From the NCBI RefSeq assembly GCF_900109095.1, contig NZ_FNYZ01000007.1:62001-126000 (forward strand): a stretch of DNA of 64,000 nucleotides, read 5' to 3'. The DNA is from Sphingobium sp. AP50 (GTDB lineage Bacteria > Pseudomonadota > Alphaproteobacteria > Sphingomonadales > Sphingomonadaceae). The notes below the pieces were generated by a model that saw nothing but the letters and a program-made list of their open reading frames with translations, searched no databases and was not told where the DNA came from. The position numbers and the translations under genes were made by a program. This document shows, one piece after another, positions 35,678 through 46,737 of this stretch (within the stretch, counting starts at the first letter, position 1; the number at the start of each line of letters is the position of its first letter).

Positions 35678-36655
35678 ATGAGACAAAGATCAGCGTCGAA
35701 CGCAGAGCTGTTCGACGCAAATCTTGCCGCCGCCTCCAAGATACGCTACCGTATGGAAAAGGTGAATCCAGTGGCGTCCGACCTATTTCTGCGTGAGTGC
35801 GACAGAATTTTTCCCAACCTCGAGATCGGCATCGCCGATGATGTCGATCTCGCAGGGAACGTCGTTCAGCGCCGCGTCGCCGGAATGGATGCCATTCGTA
35901 TCGAGAGCCCGGCTCTGCTCGGTCGTGCAAGCCGGAAGCGCTCTACCCGGCTGGAGGCCCGCTGCAAGATCGTCTGGCAGATGGAGGGGAGTTCGGTTTT
36001 TACGAACGACCAGCAGCAGGTATGCCTTTCGGCGGGTGACGTACTCCATGTACCGCTGGGCGAAGCTTATTCCCTGGATGTTCTGACGGGCTATCGGGCT
36101 GTCATGCTCGTGATACCTGAGCGCCATACGATACTCGCCTCGCTTCCTTCCGGCCGTGACATACGCTTAATAACCGGCAACAGCGCGATGAAAGCCGCCG
36201 GCGCCGTTGTGAGCTGCCTTTTCGACGATGATGACCAGGAGAGCTGTGGTCCGCATCTCCTTCAAGCGGCTTTCGATCTGATCCGTGGTTCCCTGTCGAA
36301 CAGATTGGGGACGATTGCCGAAAGACGTTATGCCCGGCGGGCGCGACATCATATCGAGGCACATCTCGCCGATCGCTACACTCCAAACGATCTTGCCCGC
36401 GATATGGGAATGTCTCGCCGTGCACTATATGCCGCCTTGGCAGCGGAAGGAGAAAGTCCCGCCAAGCTCATCCGCCTGGTGCGCCTGGAATCTGCCCGTC
36501 GATGTCTGATGGACGACAGTCAACGCGATCTCAGCCTCGGCGAGATCGCGTTGCGCGCAGGCCTCAATGATGGGGCAGCGCTCAGCCGGGCCTTTCGCGC
36601 GGAATTCGGGACGACGCCAAGCGCTGTCCGGGACACTGCGGTTTCATTTGCATGA
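35678..36655 (+). CDS. AraC-family transcriptional regulator
   Basis: This protein of up to 325 residues has an N-terminal ligand/cupin-like half and a C-terminal double helix-turn-helix (about 225-320): HIEAHLADRYTPNDLARDMGMSRRALYAAL and IALRAGLNDGAALSRAFRAEFG. It probably activates the operon it ends. The start is unsure: ATG 35678 has no good ribosome site. A second ATG at 35753 lies inside an operator-like palindrome (35739-35756), which could mean translation starts there or later. Confidence 0.8.
   Translation: MRQRSASNAELFDANLAAASKIRYRMEKVNPVASDLFLRECDRIFPNLEIGIADDVDLAGNVVQRRVAGMDAIRIESPALLGRASRKRSTRLEARCKIVWQMEGSSVFTNDQQQVCLSAGDVLHVPLGEAYSLDVLTGYRAVMLVIPERHTILASLPSGRDIRLITGNSAMKAAGAVVSCLFDDDDQESCGPHLLQAAFDLIRGSLSNRLGTIAERRYARRARHHIEAHLADRYTPNDLARDMGMSRRALYAALAAEGESPAKLIRLVRLESARRCLMDDSQRDLSLGEIALRAGLNDGAALSRAFRAEFGTTPSAVRDTAVSFA
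35739..35756 (+). promoter_or_regulatory. Operator-like palindrome in the 5' part of the AraC gene
   Basis: AGATACGCTACCGTATGG contains the 14-bp core ATACGCTACCGTAT, exactly the core found (other strand) at the meta-cleavage promoter at 42.7 kb. It overlaps the in-frame ATG 35753. A regulator binding there could block AraC expression. Confidence 0.55.
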
Positions 36656-36712
36656 GCATTCGCAGCGAAGCGGAAGGCGTGAGAAAGCGGCAGACTTCGC
36701 CAGTCCTCGATC

Positions 36713-37174
36713 TCACCCTTTGTTCGCAGGCGCTCCGCGCTCAAGCGGAATAACTGCAAGCGTCACGCGGGATATGCAGACCAGACGGCCGGCATCGTCA
36801 GTGATGCGAACCGTCCAGACCTGGGTTATCCGCTGACGAGCCTCTGGCCTCGCCGTCGCCGTCACCCAGCCATCGGCAACCGGCCGCATGTGATTGGCGT
36901 TTATCTCCATGCCCACCGCGGTTTCACGCGCGGGATCCAGCGTCAGCAGGCCGGCCACAGAGGCTGTCGTTTCAGCCAACACCACGGATGCGCCTCCATG
37001 CAGGCGCCCCAAAGGCTGCACCGTGCGTCGATCAACCGGCATGCGGGCTGTGAGCCAGTCTGGCCCAGCCTCGACGAATTCGATTCCAACATGGGAATTT
37101 AAGGACCCTTCACCGAAACGGTTGAGCCCGGCAAGATCGACATGCCCCCCATGCCAAATGGAATCGCTCGTCAC
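36713..37174 (-). CDS. Hotdog-fold thioesterase (PaaI-like)
   Basis: This 153-residue protein has a hotdog core with GRLHGGASVVLAETTASVAG, the usual acyl-CoA thioesterase helix, and ANHMRPVADGWVTATARP. It is the last gene of the meta-cleavage operon and starts at GTG 37174, overlapping the stop of the preceding gene (GTGA). A thioesterase next to a CoA-ligase-containing pathway fits CoA release, but the substrate is unknown. Confidence 0.8.
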   Translation of the reverse strand: MTSDSIWHGGHVDLAGLNRFGEGSLNSHVGIEFVEAGPDWLTARMPVDRRTVQPLGRLHGGASVVLAETTASVAGLLTLDPARETAVGMEINANHMRPVADGWVTATARPEARQRITQVWTVRITDDAGRLVCISRVTLAVIPLERGAPANKG

Positions 37175-38169
37175 CCCGCAACCAAATCCGCTCGGGCCGC
37201 CTCGATGTCGTGCGGCCAATCGGTGAACCGCGTGAGGTCTGAGCTGGTCAGACGATATTCTTCCACGAGTTCGTCGACCAATTCGGCAACACTCTGAACT
37301 GCGCGCGTGCGACCGACCGAATGCCCCGCTCCCCAAATGTTCTTCCAGGCTTTGGAATCACCATGAAGATTAGAGAAGTCGATCTTCTTTTTGATTTCCA
37401 GCATATCCGGGGTGAAGCCGGCAGCATTAAGGCTCTCGCGCATCCAGTTCGATGGGATGCCCGTTACCGCTGTGGTCGTAACAATATCACGCATGGTGGC
37501 GCGCACCAGCATCTCACGATTGTCGTCCGAAACGAGACTCTCGCGCGTCGCGATGAAGCGCGTACCCATATAGGCAAAATCAGCCCCGATGGTGAGCGCA
37601 GCGCGAATTGCGCGAGCCCCGCCGATCGCACCGCCCAGAATCAGAGGACCATCCCAGAAGCTGCGCACCTCCTCTACGAAGGCAAACGGGCTATAGTGGC
37701 CGGTATGGCCGCCGGCACCACTCGCCACCAAGATCAATCCGTCGGCCCCCGCATCCACCGCCTTGCGCGCCTGATCAGGCGTAATGACGTCCGAGAACAC
37801 CGCCCCACCATAGGCATGAACCCGTTCCAGGGGGCGTCCAGGGCTACCCAGGGCGGTGACGACTATGCGCGGCTTATATTCGCAGATCAGGTCCAGTTCG
37901 GCATCGAACCGCTCGTAGGTCGGATGCACGATCATATTGATGGCCCACATCCCCTCGCGACCGGCTGCCTTGAGCTCCGACGTGATACGCGGGAGCCAGG
38001 CGGCGAGATCCTCGATCGTCCGTGCATTGGGCGCCGGCAAGGCGCCTATGATGCCTGCTTTGCCTGCCGCGATGACAAGATCGGGGCCGGAGATGAGGAA
38101 CATCGGCGCAGCGAACACAGGAAGGCGAAGTTCGCCATAGAGCGTATCGACGAGAGAGCGGTCAGCCAT
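37171..38169 (-). CDS. Nitronate monooxygenase-family FMN protein
   Basis: This 332-residue TIM-barrel flavoprotein has motifs of the 2-nitropropane dioxygenase/nitronate monooxygenase family: [14 protein letters not shown] at the N-terminus, [20 protein letters not shown], and [28 protein letters not shown] in pieces. Members also include enoyl reductases. It overlaps the aldolase by eight bases, so it belongs to the meta-cleavage operon, where no such enzyme is normally needed. Confidence 0.8.
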   Translation of the reverse strand: MADRSLVDTLYGELRLPVFAAPMFLISGPDLVIAAGKAGIIGALPAPNARTIEDLAAWLPRITSELKAAGREGMWAINMIVHPTYERFDAELDLICEYKPRIVVTALGSPGRPLERVHAYGGAVFSDVITPDQARKAVDAGADGLILVASGAGGHTGHYSPFAFVEEVRSFWDGPLILGGAIGGARAIRAALTIGADFAYMGTRFIATRESLVSDDNREMLVRATMRDIVTTTAVTGIPSNWMRESLNAAGFTPDMLEIKKKIDFSNLHGDSKAWKNIWGAGHSVGRTRAVQSVAELVDELVEEYRLTSSDLTRFTDWPHDIEAARADLVAG

Positions 38170-39193
38170 CGGCCTGAACCATATCCAGCGCCACGTCGAC
38201 GATCATATCCTCCTGGCCACCGACCATCCGTCGACGACCAAGCTCGACGAGGATGGCGCGCGTATCGACACCATAGTCAGCGCTCGCCTTCTCCGCATGA
38301 CGCAGGAAGGAGGAATAGACGCCGGCATAGCCAAGGGACAATGTCTCACGATCCACGCGGACAGGCCGATCCTGCAGAGGGCGGACCAGTTCGTCTGCCG
38401 CATCCATCAGCTTGTAAAGATCACAGCCGTGCAGCCACCCCTTGCGCTCAGCCGCGGCGATGAACACCTCGAGCGGCGCATTGCCCGCGCCTGCGCCCAT
38501 GCCGGCCAGGCTCGCATCAATCCTGATCGCGCCCGACTGAACGCCGACAATCGAATTCGCGACACCAAGGCTGAGATTGTGATGCGCATGAATGCCACGC
38601 TGAGTTTCGGGCTTGAGCACCCTGTCATACGCTTCGCACCGCGCGCGATAATCGTCCATGTCCATCGCGCCGCCGCTGTCGGTCACATAAACGCAGTGGG
38701 CGCCATAATCTTCCATCAGCTTGGCCTGCCGGGCCAGCGCGTCCGGCTCGCTCATATGGCTCATCATGAGGAAGCCCGAAACGTCCATGCCGAGATTGCG
38801 GGCTGCCTCGATATGCTGCCTGGAAATGTCGGCCTCGGTGCAGTGCGTCGCGACGCGCACTGAACGCACCCCGAGCTTGTAGGCGTGCTTCAGCTCCTCG
38901 ATGGTCCCGATCCCAGGGATCAGCAAAGTGGTGAGGACGCTATGCTCGAGCACATCGGCAACTGCCTCGAGCCATTCCCAGTCAGTATGCGCGCCAAAAC
39001 CATAGTTGAAAGACGAACCATTGAGACCGTCGCCATGGGCGACCTCGATCGCGTCGACTTTCGCCTCGTCAAGGGCCTTGGCGATCTTTTGGACATGGTC
39101 GATGCCATATTGATGGCGAATGGCGTGCATGCCGTCGCGCAGCGTGACGTCCTGAATGTAGAGCTTTGTGGTGCACGGATCGAAGCCCATCAT
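38162..39193 (-). CDS. 4-hydroxy-2-oxovalerate aldolase
   Basis: This 343-residue metal-dependent aldolase of the BphI/DmpG group splits 4-hydroxy-2-oxo acids to pyruvate and an aldehyde. The [15 protein letters not shown] start contains the metal and base residues; [12 protein letters not shown] has the metal His pair. It partners with the acylating aldehyde dehydrogenase that overlaps it by four bases and channels the aldehyde. Confidence 0.94.
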   Translation of the reverse strand: MMGFDPCTTKLYIQDVTLRDGMHAIRHQYGIDHVQKIAKALDEAKVDAIEVAHGDGLNGSSFNYGFGAHTDWEWLEAVADVLEHSVLTTLLIPGIGTIEELKHAYKLGVRSVRVATHCTEADISRQHIEAARNLGMDVSGFLMMSHMSEPDALARQAKLMEDYGAHCVYVTDSGGAMDMDDYRARCEAYDRVLKPETQRGIHAHHNLSLGVANSIVGVQSGAIRIDASLAGMGAGAGNAPLEVFIAAAERKGWLHGCDLYKLMDAADELVRPLQDRPVRVDRETLSLGYAGVYSSFLRHAEKASADYGVDTRAILVELGRRRMVGGQEDMIVDVALDMVQADG

Positions 39194-40128
39194 GCGGCCT
39201 CCTTTTGCAAGCGTCGGGTTGCGATCTTCTCGGCTGTCTTGAGGCCCGCCGACGTCATGATATCAAGATTGCCCGCATAGGCAGGCAGGTAGTGTGCAGC
39301 GCCTTCCACCTCTAGATAGACGCTCGTCTTGATCCCCTCGAAACTACCGAGACCGGGAATCTTGACGGGATTGTTGGACCCGAAGCGCTCGAATTGCACT
39401 TTCTGTTTGAGGCGATAACCCGGCACATAGGATTGGACCTTCGCAACCATTGCGAGGATCGCAGCTTCGATTTCCGTCTCGTCCGCGCCGGAGGACAGAG
39501 TGAAAACGGTATCGCGCATGAGCAGTGGTGGCTCGGCGGGATTGAGGATGATGATCGCTTTGCCCTTGGCAGCACCGCCGACTTCCTCGATACCGCGACT
39601 GGTGGTCTCGGTGAACTCGTCGATATTGGCACGCGTCCCGGGGCCCGCGCTCTTCGACGAAATCGATGCGACGATCTCGCCATAATGAACCGTGGCGACC
39701 GATGATACCGCAGCAACGATCGGAATCGTCGCTTGCCCCCCACAAGTGACCATATTGACGTTCGAAGCATCGAGATGGGCGTCACCATTGACCACCGGTA
39801 TGACATAAGGACCAATGGCCGCCGGGGTCAGGTCGATCATGACCTTGCCGGCACCGGTGACGATGTCGCTATGGCGCTTATGGGCTCCCGCCGAAGTTGC
39901 GTCAAAAACGACGCCAATTTCAGGCCACACTGGAAGCGCGACCAGGCCGTCGATTCCTTCCGCTGTCGTTGCGACGCCCATCCGAGCGGCTCGCTTGAGA
40001 CCGTCGGACTCCGGGTCGATTCCGACGAACGCGCCCATTTCAAGGACGTCGGAATTGCGCATGATCTTGATCATCAGGTCGGTACCGATATTGCCCGATC
40101 CAATGATTGCTGCCTTCACCTTGGCCAT
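39190..40128 (-). CDS. Acylating acetaldehyde dehydrogenase
   Basis: This 312-residue enzyme (BphJ/DmpF type) converts the aldehyde from the aldolase to an acyl-CoA with NAD and CoA. It has the N-terminal fold [15 protein letters not shown] and the catalytic Cys in [13 protein letters not shown]. It is complexed with the aldolase in known systems. Two bases separate it from the hydratase. Confidence 0.94.
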   Translation of the reverse strand: MAKVKAAIIGSGNIGTDLMIKIMRNSDVLEMGAFVGIDPESDGLKRAARMGVATTAEGIDGLVALPVWPEIGVVFDATSAGAHKRHSDIVTGAGKVMIDLTPAAIGPYVIPVVNGDAHLDASNVNMVTCGGQATIPIVAAVSSVATVHYGEIVASISSKSAGPGTRANIDEFTETTSRGIEEVGGAAKGKAIIILNPAEPPLLMRDTVFTLSSGADETEIEAAILAMVAKVQSYVPGYRLKQKVQFERFGSNNPVKIPGLGSFEGIKTSVYLEVEGAAHYLPAYAGNLDIMTSAGLKTAEKIATRRLQKEAA

Positions 40129-40130
40129 CG

Positions 40131-40907
40131 TTAATTCCCATACCTGAATGCAACCCTGCCAAGGCCGCCGATTTTCGCTTCCACCCGGTCGCCGGGCTTG
40201 AGAGCCACCATGGGGCCAAGTGCCCCGGTCAAGACAATGTCGCCGGCACGAAGCGGATCACCGGCCGCCGCCAATGTGCGGGCGAGCCACGCGGCCGCCT
40301 CAAGCGGATGGCCAAGGCAGGCTGCTCCCGCGCCGAGCGAAGCAAGCTGCCCGTTCACTTCGAGCGCCATCCCGCAGGTGTAAAGGTCGAGCCCATCGAG
40401 CGGCTTCCTGGTCTCGCCCAGCACGAAAAAGGCGGAAGACCCATTGTCGGCGACCGTATCGGCAAAGCTGATCTTCCAGTCGGCTATGCGGCTGTCGACG
40501 ATCTCGATGGCCGCAATCGCATGGGCGGTTGCGGCCGCCACGTCAGCGGCCGTCGCATCGGGATGGTCGAAATCCGTGGCGAGCACGATGGCGACTTCGG
40601 CTTCGGCCTTTGGCTGCAGGACCTGTTCGGGCGAAAGCAGGCCATCATTGTCGATTGCCATGTCATCGAACAGCACGCCGAAATCCGGCTGATCGACACC
40701 CAGTTGCGCTTGCACTGCCTTGGCGGTCAGCCCGACCTTGCGGCCGACGATGCGGCGCCCCTGGTTCGCCCAGAAGCCCGTGTTGATCGCCTGAACGGCG
40801 TAAGCGCCGTCCGCATCGGTTGGATCGAGCACATCCCGGAGCGGGTCCAGGGCAGGTCCCGCATAAGCGGCGCGCAACCGCGCCGCCACATCCTCATAAT
40901 TGCTCAC
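40131..40907 (-). CDS. 2-oxopent-4-enoate hydratase
   Basis: This 258-residue hydratase of the BphH/DmpE family adds water to 2-hydroxypenta-2,4-dienoate. Typical motifs: [31 protein letters not shown] and [12 protein letters not shown]. It overlaps the dioxygenase gene by four bases. Confidence 0.92.
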   Translation of the reverse strand: MSNYEDVAARLRAAYAGPALDPLRDVLDPTDADGAYAVQAINTGFWANQGRRIVGRKVGLTAKAVQAQLGVDQPDFGVLFDDMAIDNDGLLSPEQVLQPKAEAEVAIVLATDFDHPDATAADVAAATAHAIAAIEIVDSRIADWKISFADTVADNGSSAFFVLGETRKPLDGLDLYTCGMALEVNGQLASLGAGAACLGHPLEAAAWLARTLAAAGDPLRAGDIVLTGALGPMVALKPGDRVEAKIGGLGRVAFRYGN

Positions 40908-41815
40908 GCGACGGACTCCAGCTTGGCGGGTTTCGGGGGGCGCTGATAGATGTGGCCCCAGGCCGAGTTGGTGTCATGCGTCAGGACATGCCAACTCTCG
41001 TCGTCCACCTCGAGACCGCCCCAGCCATATTCGACGTCGAACCCGGACGGGGTCAGCGGATAAAAGCTCAGCATCTCATCGTTCGAATGGCGCCCCAGCG
41101 TGAAGGTCAAATGCCTGCCGCCTTTCATGCAACGATCGAGCGCGCGCCCCACATCGTCGATCGTCGTCACCTCGACCATGAGATGCACGATCTTTTTGGG
41201 GATGGGGACAGGCGCGAGGGCGAGCGAGTGATGGCGACCGTTGCAGCGCAGGAAACTGATCTCGATCGGGCGCCCGGGCACGACTTCGGTGTTGATATGA
41301 TCGGACAAACGGAACCCCAGGGTTTCTGTAAAAAATTCCATCATCGTGGCTTTTTGGCGGCATGCGAGCACAAGATGCCCCAGGCCCTGTCGCCCTGTCT
41401 TAAAACGCGTTCCGGTCGGGCTGACGAATGGATCATTGGTCTTCTGCAAGGGGCCGAAAAAGGCCTCATGCGCATTGCCCTCAGGATCCGTGAAACGAAT
41501 CAGCGAATGTACGCGCCGGTCCGCCGCAACCGCGGCGTCTGCACGATCGACCGTAACGCCGACCCCCTCCAGTCGCGCAGCAAGCGCTGCCAAGGCCGCG
41601 CCATCCTTCACTTCCCATCCGGCATAGGCCAGATCATCCCGCGGCCCGACATGAAGGCGAATTCGCGTGGCATATTGATCGGTCCGCAGATCGATGGTGC
41701 CATCATCGCGCGGCACCCATTGAAGCCCAAGCTCCTCCTTCGCAAAGACGCGCCAGGCCGCCAGATCCGAAACCTCGAGCCCGATATAACCGAGCGCCTC
41801 GACTTCGCTGCTCAT
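40904..41815 (-). CDS. Type I extradiol ring-cleavage dioxygenase
   Basis: This 303-residue two-domain VOC enzyme of the BphC type cleaves a catechol next to the diol. The Fe(II) ligands are H147 (GLGHLVL), H211 (KIVHLMVE) and E262 (FDVEYGWGG), at BphC positions. A second-shell His-Asn pair is also seen (HSNDEMLSFY). The substrate is the diol made by the dioxygenase and dihydrodiol dehydrogenase of the neighbouring operon; its side chain is unknown. It overlaps the hydrolase by four bases. Confidence 0.92.
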   Translation of the reverse strand: MSSEVEALGYIGLEVSDLAAWRVFAKEELGLQWVPRDDGTIDLRTDQYATRIRLHVGPRDDLAYAGWEVKDGAALAALAARLEGVGVTVDRADAAVAADRRVHSLIRFTDPEGNAHEAFFGPLQKTNDPFVSPTGTRFKTGRQGLGHLVLACRQKATMMEFFTETLGFRLSDHINTEVVPGRPIEISFLRCNGRHHSLALAPVPIPKKIVHLMVEVTTIDDVGRALDRCMKGGRHLTFTLGRHSNDEMLSFYPLTPSGFDVEYGWGGLEVDDESWHVLTHDTNSAWGHIYQRPPKPAKLESVA

Positions 41816-42648
41816 GCACCGGCCCCCAGGTGACGACGCGAGAGTGCTACGAAGGCGTCGAAGCGCTCGGCCTGGACCCAGTGTCCACAGCGACCGAACA
41901 TATGGAATTCCGCGTTCGGCATCGCACGTCCCAGGCGCAGCCCCATCTCGACGGGAATGACCTTGTCCTCCCGGCCATGCAGAACGAGCGTTTGATGCTC
42001 GATGCCCGAAACCACGCCCTCGGGCATACCCGAAAGGGGGGTATCCCCCTCATCGTTCGGCTTGACGAGGAGCTTGCGCAATCCCTCCTGAGCGCCAGGA
42101 ATGAGGCTTGCCTGAAAGCGATCCTCGACCAGTTCGTCGGTGATGAACGAGGGATCATAGGGGAAATGCGTCATCGCCGCGCGCATTGCCTCGCGGCTGG
42201 GCGTATAATCCCAGCCAGCGCGCAAGCCGGGCGTCATCGTAAACTTGTCGCAAGGTGTGCCCATCAGCACGAGCCGGTCGAACCGGGCGGGATGACGCGC
42301 GGCGGCCGCAAGCGCGAGGGAGCCACCGAAGCTATTCCCTACAAGGCTGGCTTTCTCGATCTCGAGCACATCGAGGATCGCGACGAGATGCTTCACCCAA
42401 AGCTTGATGTCGTAGGAGAGATCGGGATTGCGCTCGGTGTAACCAAAACCGGCCATATCGGGAGCGACCACACGAAAGTCGGACGCGAGCACGGGCATGA
42501 CCCGCTTCCAATTGGTCCATGCCGAAACGCCCGGCCCGGAGCCATGAAGAAGCACCACCGGCCGCCCCTCACCCATGTCATGGACATTCGTTTCGAGGCC
42601 AAGCGCGGCAACCGATTTTCCGCGTCCAATTTCGGCGATTTCAGACAT
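41812..42648 (-). CDS. Meta-cleavage product hydrolase
   Basis: This 278-residue alpha/beta-hydrolase of the BphD/DmpD/TodF group cleaves the C-C bond of the ring-fission product. The nucleophile is S106 (GNSFGGS), with Asp in LVLHGREDKVIP and His in GRCGHWVQ; the oxyanion loop is LLHGSGPGVSAW. ATG 42648 with GAGAGGA is the start. It is the first gene of the operon hydrolase-dioxygenase-hydratase-dehydrogenase-aldolase-NMO-thioesterase. Confidence 0.92.
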   Translation of the reverse strand: MSEIAEIGRGKSVAALGLETNVHDMGEGRPVVLLHGSGPGVSAWTNWKRVMPVLASDFRVVAPDMAGFGYTERNPDLSYDIKLWVKHLVAILDVLEIEKASLVGNSFGGSLALAAAARHPARFDRLVLMGTPCDKFTMTPGLRAGWDYTPSREAMRAAMTHFPYDPSFITDELVEDRFQASLIPGAQEGLRKLLVKPNDEGDTPLSGMPEGVVSGIEHQTLVLHGREDKVIPVEMGLRLGRAMPNAEFHMFGRCGHWVQAERFDAFVALSRRHLGAGA

Positions 42649-42699
42649 CACAATCCTCTCATTGCTGCGAACCGTGGTGAACGGGTTGCGCGCGAATGT

Positions 42700-42717
42700 C
42701 AATACGGTAGCGTATGG
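42700..42717. promoter_or_regulatory. Operator in the hydrolase/TetR divergent region
   Basis: On the minus strand the site reads CCATACGCTACCGTATTG, an inverted repeat with ATACG/CGTAT arms. A perfect -35 hexamer TTGACA for the minus-strand operon (plus positions 42697-42702) overlaps its edge. Matching sites are at 49461, 35739 and, more weakly, 49685. The adjacent TetR protein is the likely binder. Confidence 0.7.
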
Positions 42718-42787
42718 TTGATGCCTGTTTGTGGCGGCATTTCATAGTTCGATTGACAAATGACGTCTCTCGGCAAGAAGTGCTCTC

Positions 42788-43387
42788 ATGAAGACCACAA
42801 CAAAAACGCGCAGCACGGAAGCGATACGACTGGACGCTGCGGCCTGGACGGACGCCGCATTGGAACTTCTGGCATCGAACGGCATCGACGGCGTTCGGAT
42901 CGAACTCCTGGCCAAGCGGCTGGAGGTAACGAAGGGCAGCTTCTACTGGCATTTCAAGGATCGCGATGCCTTGCACCAGGCGATGCTTGAACAATGGCGC
43001 AAGAGCGCAACGCTGGCGCTGATCGAGCGCCTGGACCGCGGTGAGGCCTCGCCCGAAGCGAGGCTGCGACGACTTTTGCGCTTGCCCATCATGGGGCAAC
43101 GCTCGGCGCGGGCAGCCGATGTCGAGCTTGCGGTACGTCTCTGGGGGCGGCGCGAGCCGCGTGCGCAGGCGGCACTTGAAGAGATTGATCAGCTGCGCCT
43201 TCGCTATATTTCCGGCCTGATGATGCAGTGCGGCGCCGATGCGCCGGAAGCTGAAGCACGCGCCATTCTCGCTTATTCCTATATGCGGGTCGCAGCGACT
43301 CTCGTCGCAACCGAAGCGCGCGAAACGATGGACAGATGCGAGGCACTTCTGATCGGCATCAGGCCGTCTCTTGAACAAGCGTCTTGA
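42788..43387 (+). CDS. TetR-family regulator of the aromatic operons
   Basis: This 199-residue protein has a TetR DNA-binding domain ([31 protein letters not shown], in pieces, residues 28-59) and a helical effector domain. It lies between the two minus-strand operons, divergent from the meta-cleavage operon and converging on the reductase gene, whose 3' end it overlaps by 29 bases. No strong ribosome site precedes ATG 42788. Control of both operons is inferred from the shared palindrome. Confidence 0.85.
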   Translation: MKTTTKTRSTEAIRLDAAAWTDAALELLASNGIDGVRIELLAKRLEVTKGSFYWHFKDRDALHQAMLEQWRKSATLALIERLDRGEASPEARLRRLLRLPIMGQRSARAADVELAVRLWGRREPRAQAALEEIDQLRLRYISGLMMQCGADAPEAEARAILAYSYMRVAATLVATEARETMDRCEALLIGIRPSLEQAS

Positions 43388-44609
43388 GCGGGACATCGGT
43401 ACAAGCCAGCCGCACGGGGTCGGGACAGATGCGGGCAGTCACCAGGGCCTTGCCCTGCACATAGTCGCGCATGGCATTGACGCAGTCGAGTGCGATGACC
43501 CGACCCTTCTTGAGATAGATGGCCGAAAAGCTCCGGTTGGCCGGATCACCCCGGATGATGACATCGTCATATCCGATCGAAAGGCCCACGGTTTGCAATT
43601 TAAGGTCGTACTGATTGGACCAGAACCAGGGTACGGCATCGTATGGAATCGGATCGCCCATGATCGAACAAACCGCAACCATCGCCTGATCATGCGCGTT
43701 CTGAACCGATTCCAGCCGGATCAAAGCGCCATCGGCATAGGGGTTAGCATGCAGGGCGCAATCGCCGATGGCATAGATGTCCGGCAGGCTCGTCCGGCAA
43801 TAGGCATCAACTGCCACCCCATTTCCGCCTTCCGCGCCGGCCGCCAAAAGGGCTTCGACCGCCGGAAGGATACCAATGCCTGCAATCACCATATCGGCTG
43901 GAATGCGCGTTCCGTCAGACAGCCGCACACCGGTCACGCGGGTCCGCCCTTCCAGGCAGGCGACCACCACGCCCATGCGCAGGTCAACGCCATGACCTCG
44001 ATGGACTGCCTCGTAGAAGCGGGAAATATCCTCGCCGGCCACACGCGCAAGAACGCGCGGAAGGGCTTCGAGCAAGGTCACCGCCAGCCCCCGCTTGGTC
44101 AGCACGGCTGCTGCTTCCAGGCCTATAAATCCGCCACCAATGACCACTATTTGAGGATCGTCAGCCAGCTCGAGCAACATCTTGTCTACATCGGCGCGGG
44201 TCCGCACCGAATGGACGCCGCCGAGCGCATTCCCTGGGCAACTGAGACGGCGCGGATTGCCGCCGGCCGCCCAAATCAGCGTGCCATAGCCATGCACCCT
44301 GCCGTCAGCCAACATCACGCAGTGCGCGGCTGCATCCACCGCGGTCACCACATGTCCAGGCATCACATCGATCTGCTTTTCGGCCCAGAATGTGGCAGGA
44401 CGGATGAGGATGCGATCGAACGATTTCTCGCCTGAAAGATATTCCTTCGACAGAGGTGGTCGCTCGTAGGGCAGTTCAGGCTCTCCGTTAAGGAGGCCGA
44501 TCGTACCGGAAAATCCGCGCTGTCGCAGCGTCACAGCGGCTTGCGCGCCCGCATGGCCCCCGCCGACGATGAGGATATCATGCCTGGAAGGCGCCCCGCA
44601 GGATATCAT
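43359..44609 (-). CDS. Dioxygenase ferredoxin reductase
   Basis: This 416-residue flavoprotein resembles BphA4/putidaredoxin reductases: FAD motif [29 protein letters not shown] motif [13 protein letters not shown] and [14 protein letters not shown]. It passes electrons from NADH to the ferredoxin at 46.4 kb. ATGA overlap with the ligase gene. Last gene of the Rieske operon. Confidence 0.92.
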   Translation of the reverse strand: MISCGAPSRHDILIVGGGHAGAQAAVTLRQRGFSGTIGLLNGEPELPYERPPLSKEYLSGEKSFDRILIRPATFWAEKQIDVMPGHVVTAVDAAAHCVMLADGRVHGYGTLIWAAGGNPRRLSCPGNALGGVHSVRTRADVDKMLLELADDPQIVVIGGGFIGLEAAAVLTKRGLAVTLLEALPRVLARVAGEDISRFYEAVHRGHGVDLRMGVVVACLEGRTRVTGVRLSDGTRIPADMVIAGIGILPAVEALLAAGAEGGNGVAVDAYCRTSLPDIYAIGDCALHANPYADGALIRLESVQNAHDQAMVAVCSIMGDPIPYDAVPWFWSNQYDLKLQTVGLSIGYDDVIIRGDPANRSFSAIYLKKGRVIALDCVNAMRDYVQGKALVTARICPDPVRLACTDVPLKTLVQETA

Positions 44610-46396
44610 AGCGCGTACGCATCTTCATAAAGACGTTCGACAAGGTCCGCTCGGCGCTCGAGGATACGGCGCTGATTGACATTCCCCTTCTCGGTAATTT
44701 CGTCATGATGGGCACTTGGCGGTTCAGCAAGCACCATGAAACGCGCGATTCGGGTGCTCGACCCCATCTGCCGATCATTGTGCCTGCGAAGAATCGCACT
44801 TAGCCGTTCACGTATGAGGGGATGTTCGGCAATGGCTTCCGTACCGAACATCGCGCTCATGTCCTCGCCCAGCAGCGCGCGACAGGCTTCCTGGTTCGGA
44901 AACAACAGAATTCCGACCTCGCCGCGACCATGCCCTGTAATAACCACATCGGAGATAAGTTTCTCCCCGGCGTTGACGATGGCTAGGCGCAGAGCCCCGA
45001 CATTGACCCAGGTCCCAGAGGTAAGCTTGAAATTCTCCGCGACGCGACCATCGAACAATATTCCAGCCGATGGGTCATTGGGGTCCGCGAACTTGGCCGC
45101 GTCGCCGATCTTGTAGAACCCCTCTTCGTCAAACGCATTGGCCGTGGTCGTGGGATCCCGCCAATAGCCCGGCATGACATTGGGTCCACGCACGCGCAGC
45201 TCGTAGCGATCTTCATTCGGCATCATCTTGATCGTCGTGCCGGGCATTGGCGCGCCCAGATTATTGGCATAGGGCTGATCGAAATACAGGATGCTCGAGA
45301 AGGGGGCTGTTTCAGTGGAACCCCAGCCAGCGACGATCATCGGCACCCGCCCGACGCTGGCAAGGGCGGCGGCTTCCACCCTCTTCCTCAGGGCCGTAGG
45401 CAGCGGTGCACCGCCATTGAAGATGAAGTCCAGATCGCCGAAGAAATGACGGGCGAAGACGGGATCACTTTCCAGAAACGGCAGGAGCGCCTCGAAACCA
45501 ACCGGCACGTTGTAGAAAAGTGTCGGTCTCCAACGACGCAAAGCGTCTACCGTTTTCGCGATCGATTTGAGCGTCGGTCGACCGTCGTCGATATGCGAAT
45601 GGCCGCCGAACCAGAGGGTCGTATTGAAGCAGCAATTGCCGCCAAATGTATGGTTCCAGGGCAGCCAATCGACGGAAACGGGCGGACGGTCATTGAGGAA
45701 TGGCCAGATCGCCGACAACCCCAGCATGTTCGACACCATCATGCGCTGAGTGTTTGCAACCGCCTTGGGATGACCCGTCGATCCGGACGTGAACAAAAGC
45801 TTTGCCACCGTGTCGAGACCGACGTCGGCCTCCATGGCATCGACTATTGTATCGCTTATGGGCTGCACGGCATCGATCCAGCCAAGATCCTTGAGCGAGC
45901 GCACTTCAAGCCCGGGACGCCCGCTTTCCGCAAGCATGGACACGGCAAGATCGGTGTGGTCCGCGATGACAAGACCAGGATCGATCTCGCCAATGACGCG
46001 CAGCAGCTTTGCCCAGGGACGCGCTTCAGGCGCGGCGTAGGTCGGCGAAACGATTGCCACAGGAATGCCGACGCTGGTGGCTGCCAAAACGACCAGCGCA
46101 TGTTCGATACTGTTCTGCCCAAGGAGCATCAGCGGGCGTTCCAGCGAAAGCGGCATCGCTAGCAATCGCGCGGCAATCCGACGGCGCTCGGCCTCGGCCT
46201 GGGCGTAAGTAAGTTCCCGGTCACCCTGGGTCAGAAACAAGGCTTGGGGCTGAATATTTGCCCAATGCGCAAGCCTCTGCGGGATCGTGCCGTTCACGGG
46301 CGGCAGGGCGATTCCGTTGCTGAGCAGGATAGAGCCATCGCTACGGCGCTCTGCTTGCACATCGACCGCTGCAACTTTCAAATCACTCGCTATCAT
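44606..46396 (-). CDS. AMP-forming acyl-CoA ligase, feruloyl-CoA synthase-like
   Basis: This 596-residue ligase has ATP-binding [23 protein letters not shown] and a C-terminal domain; the [14 protein letters not shown] block is typical of feruloyl-CoA synthase relatives. It should activate an aromatic or phenylpropanoid acid to its CoA ester. Its place inside a ring-dioxygenase operon is odd, since such operons normally act on free acids or hydrocarbons. Confidence 0.85.
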   Translation of the reverse strand: MIASDLKVAAVDVQAERRSDGSILLSNGIALPPVNGTIPQRLAHWANIQPQALFLTQGDRELTYAQAEAERRRIAARLLAMPLSLERPLMLLGQNSIEHALVVLAATSVGIPVAIVSPTYAAPEARPWAKLLRVIGEIDPGLVIADHTDLAVSMLAESGRPGLEVRSLKDLGWIDAVQPISDTIVDAMEADVGLDTVAKLLFTSGSTGHPKAVANTQRMMVSNMLGLSAIWPFLNDRPPVSVDWLPWNHTFGGNCCFNTTLWFGGHSHIDDGRPTLKSIAKTVDALRRWRPTLFYNVPVGFEALLPFLESDPVFARHFFGDLDFIFNGGAPLPTALRKRVEAAALASVGRVPMIVAGWGSTETAPFSSILYFDQPYANNLGAPMPGTTIKMMPNEDRYELRVRGPNVMPGYWRDPTTTANAFDEEGFYKIGDAAKFADPNDPSAGILFDGRVAENFKLTSGTWVNVGALRLAIVNAGEKLISDVVITGHGRGEVGILLFPNQEACRALLGEDMSAMFGTEAIAEHPLIRERLSAILRRHNDRQMGSSTRIARFMVLAEPPSAHHDEITEKGNVNQRRILERRADLVERLYEDAYAL

Positions 46397-46417
46397 AAAC
46401 TCCCCTCCAACTTTTTT

Positions 46418-46729
46418 TCAGTCTTCCGGCGCGATCCGTATCGTCAGTCCCGCAAGATCGTCAGCGAACCTTATTTGGCACGCCAGGCGAGATCGTTCGG
46501 TACGGTGATCGGAACTATCGAGAAGGTCATTTTCATCGTTGCCGGGCACGCCCGGATCGACATCGCCTTCGACGTAAACGTGGCAGGTCGCGCAACTGCA
46601 GCATCCGCCGCAAAGCGCAAGCAGCTCATCATATCCGGCGTCACGGATGACCTCCATGACAGAGAGCCCTGATCCCGCCTCAAGTTGTTGCGCGTTTCCC
46701 GCACGATTAATGACTGTAAGTGTCGGCAT
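46418..46729 (-). CDS. Adrenodoxin-type 2Fe-2S ferredoxin
   Basis: This 103-residue ferredoxin has the cluster Cys C40, C46, C49 and C84 (C-x5-C-x2-C...C). It would link the reductase to the Rieske oxygenase. Classical BphA-type systems use a Rieske ferredoxin, while this is the plant/adrenodoxin fold, as in some sphingomonad systems. ATG 46729 follows GAGG; it starts eight bases after the SDR gene. Confidence 0.9.
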   Translation of the reverse strand: MPTLTVINRAGNAQQLEAGSGLSVMEVIRDAGYDELLALCGGCCSCATCHVYVEGDVDPGVPGNDENDLLDSSDHRTERSRLACQIRFADDLAGLTIRIAPED

Positions 46730-46737
46730 TTCGGACC

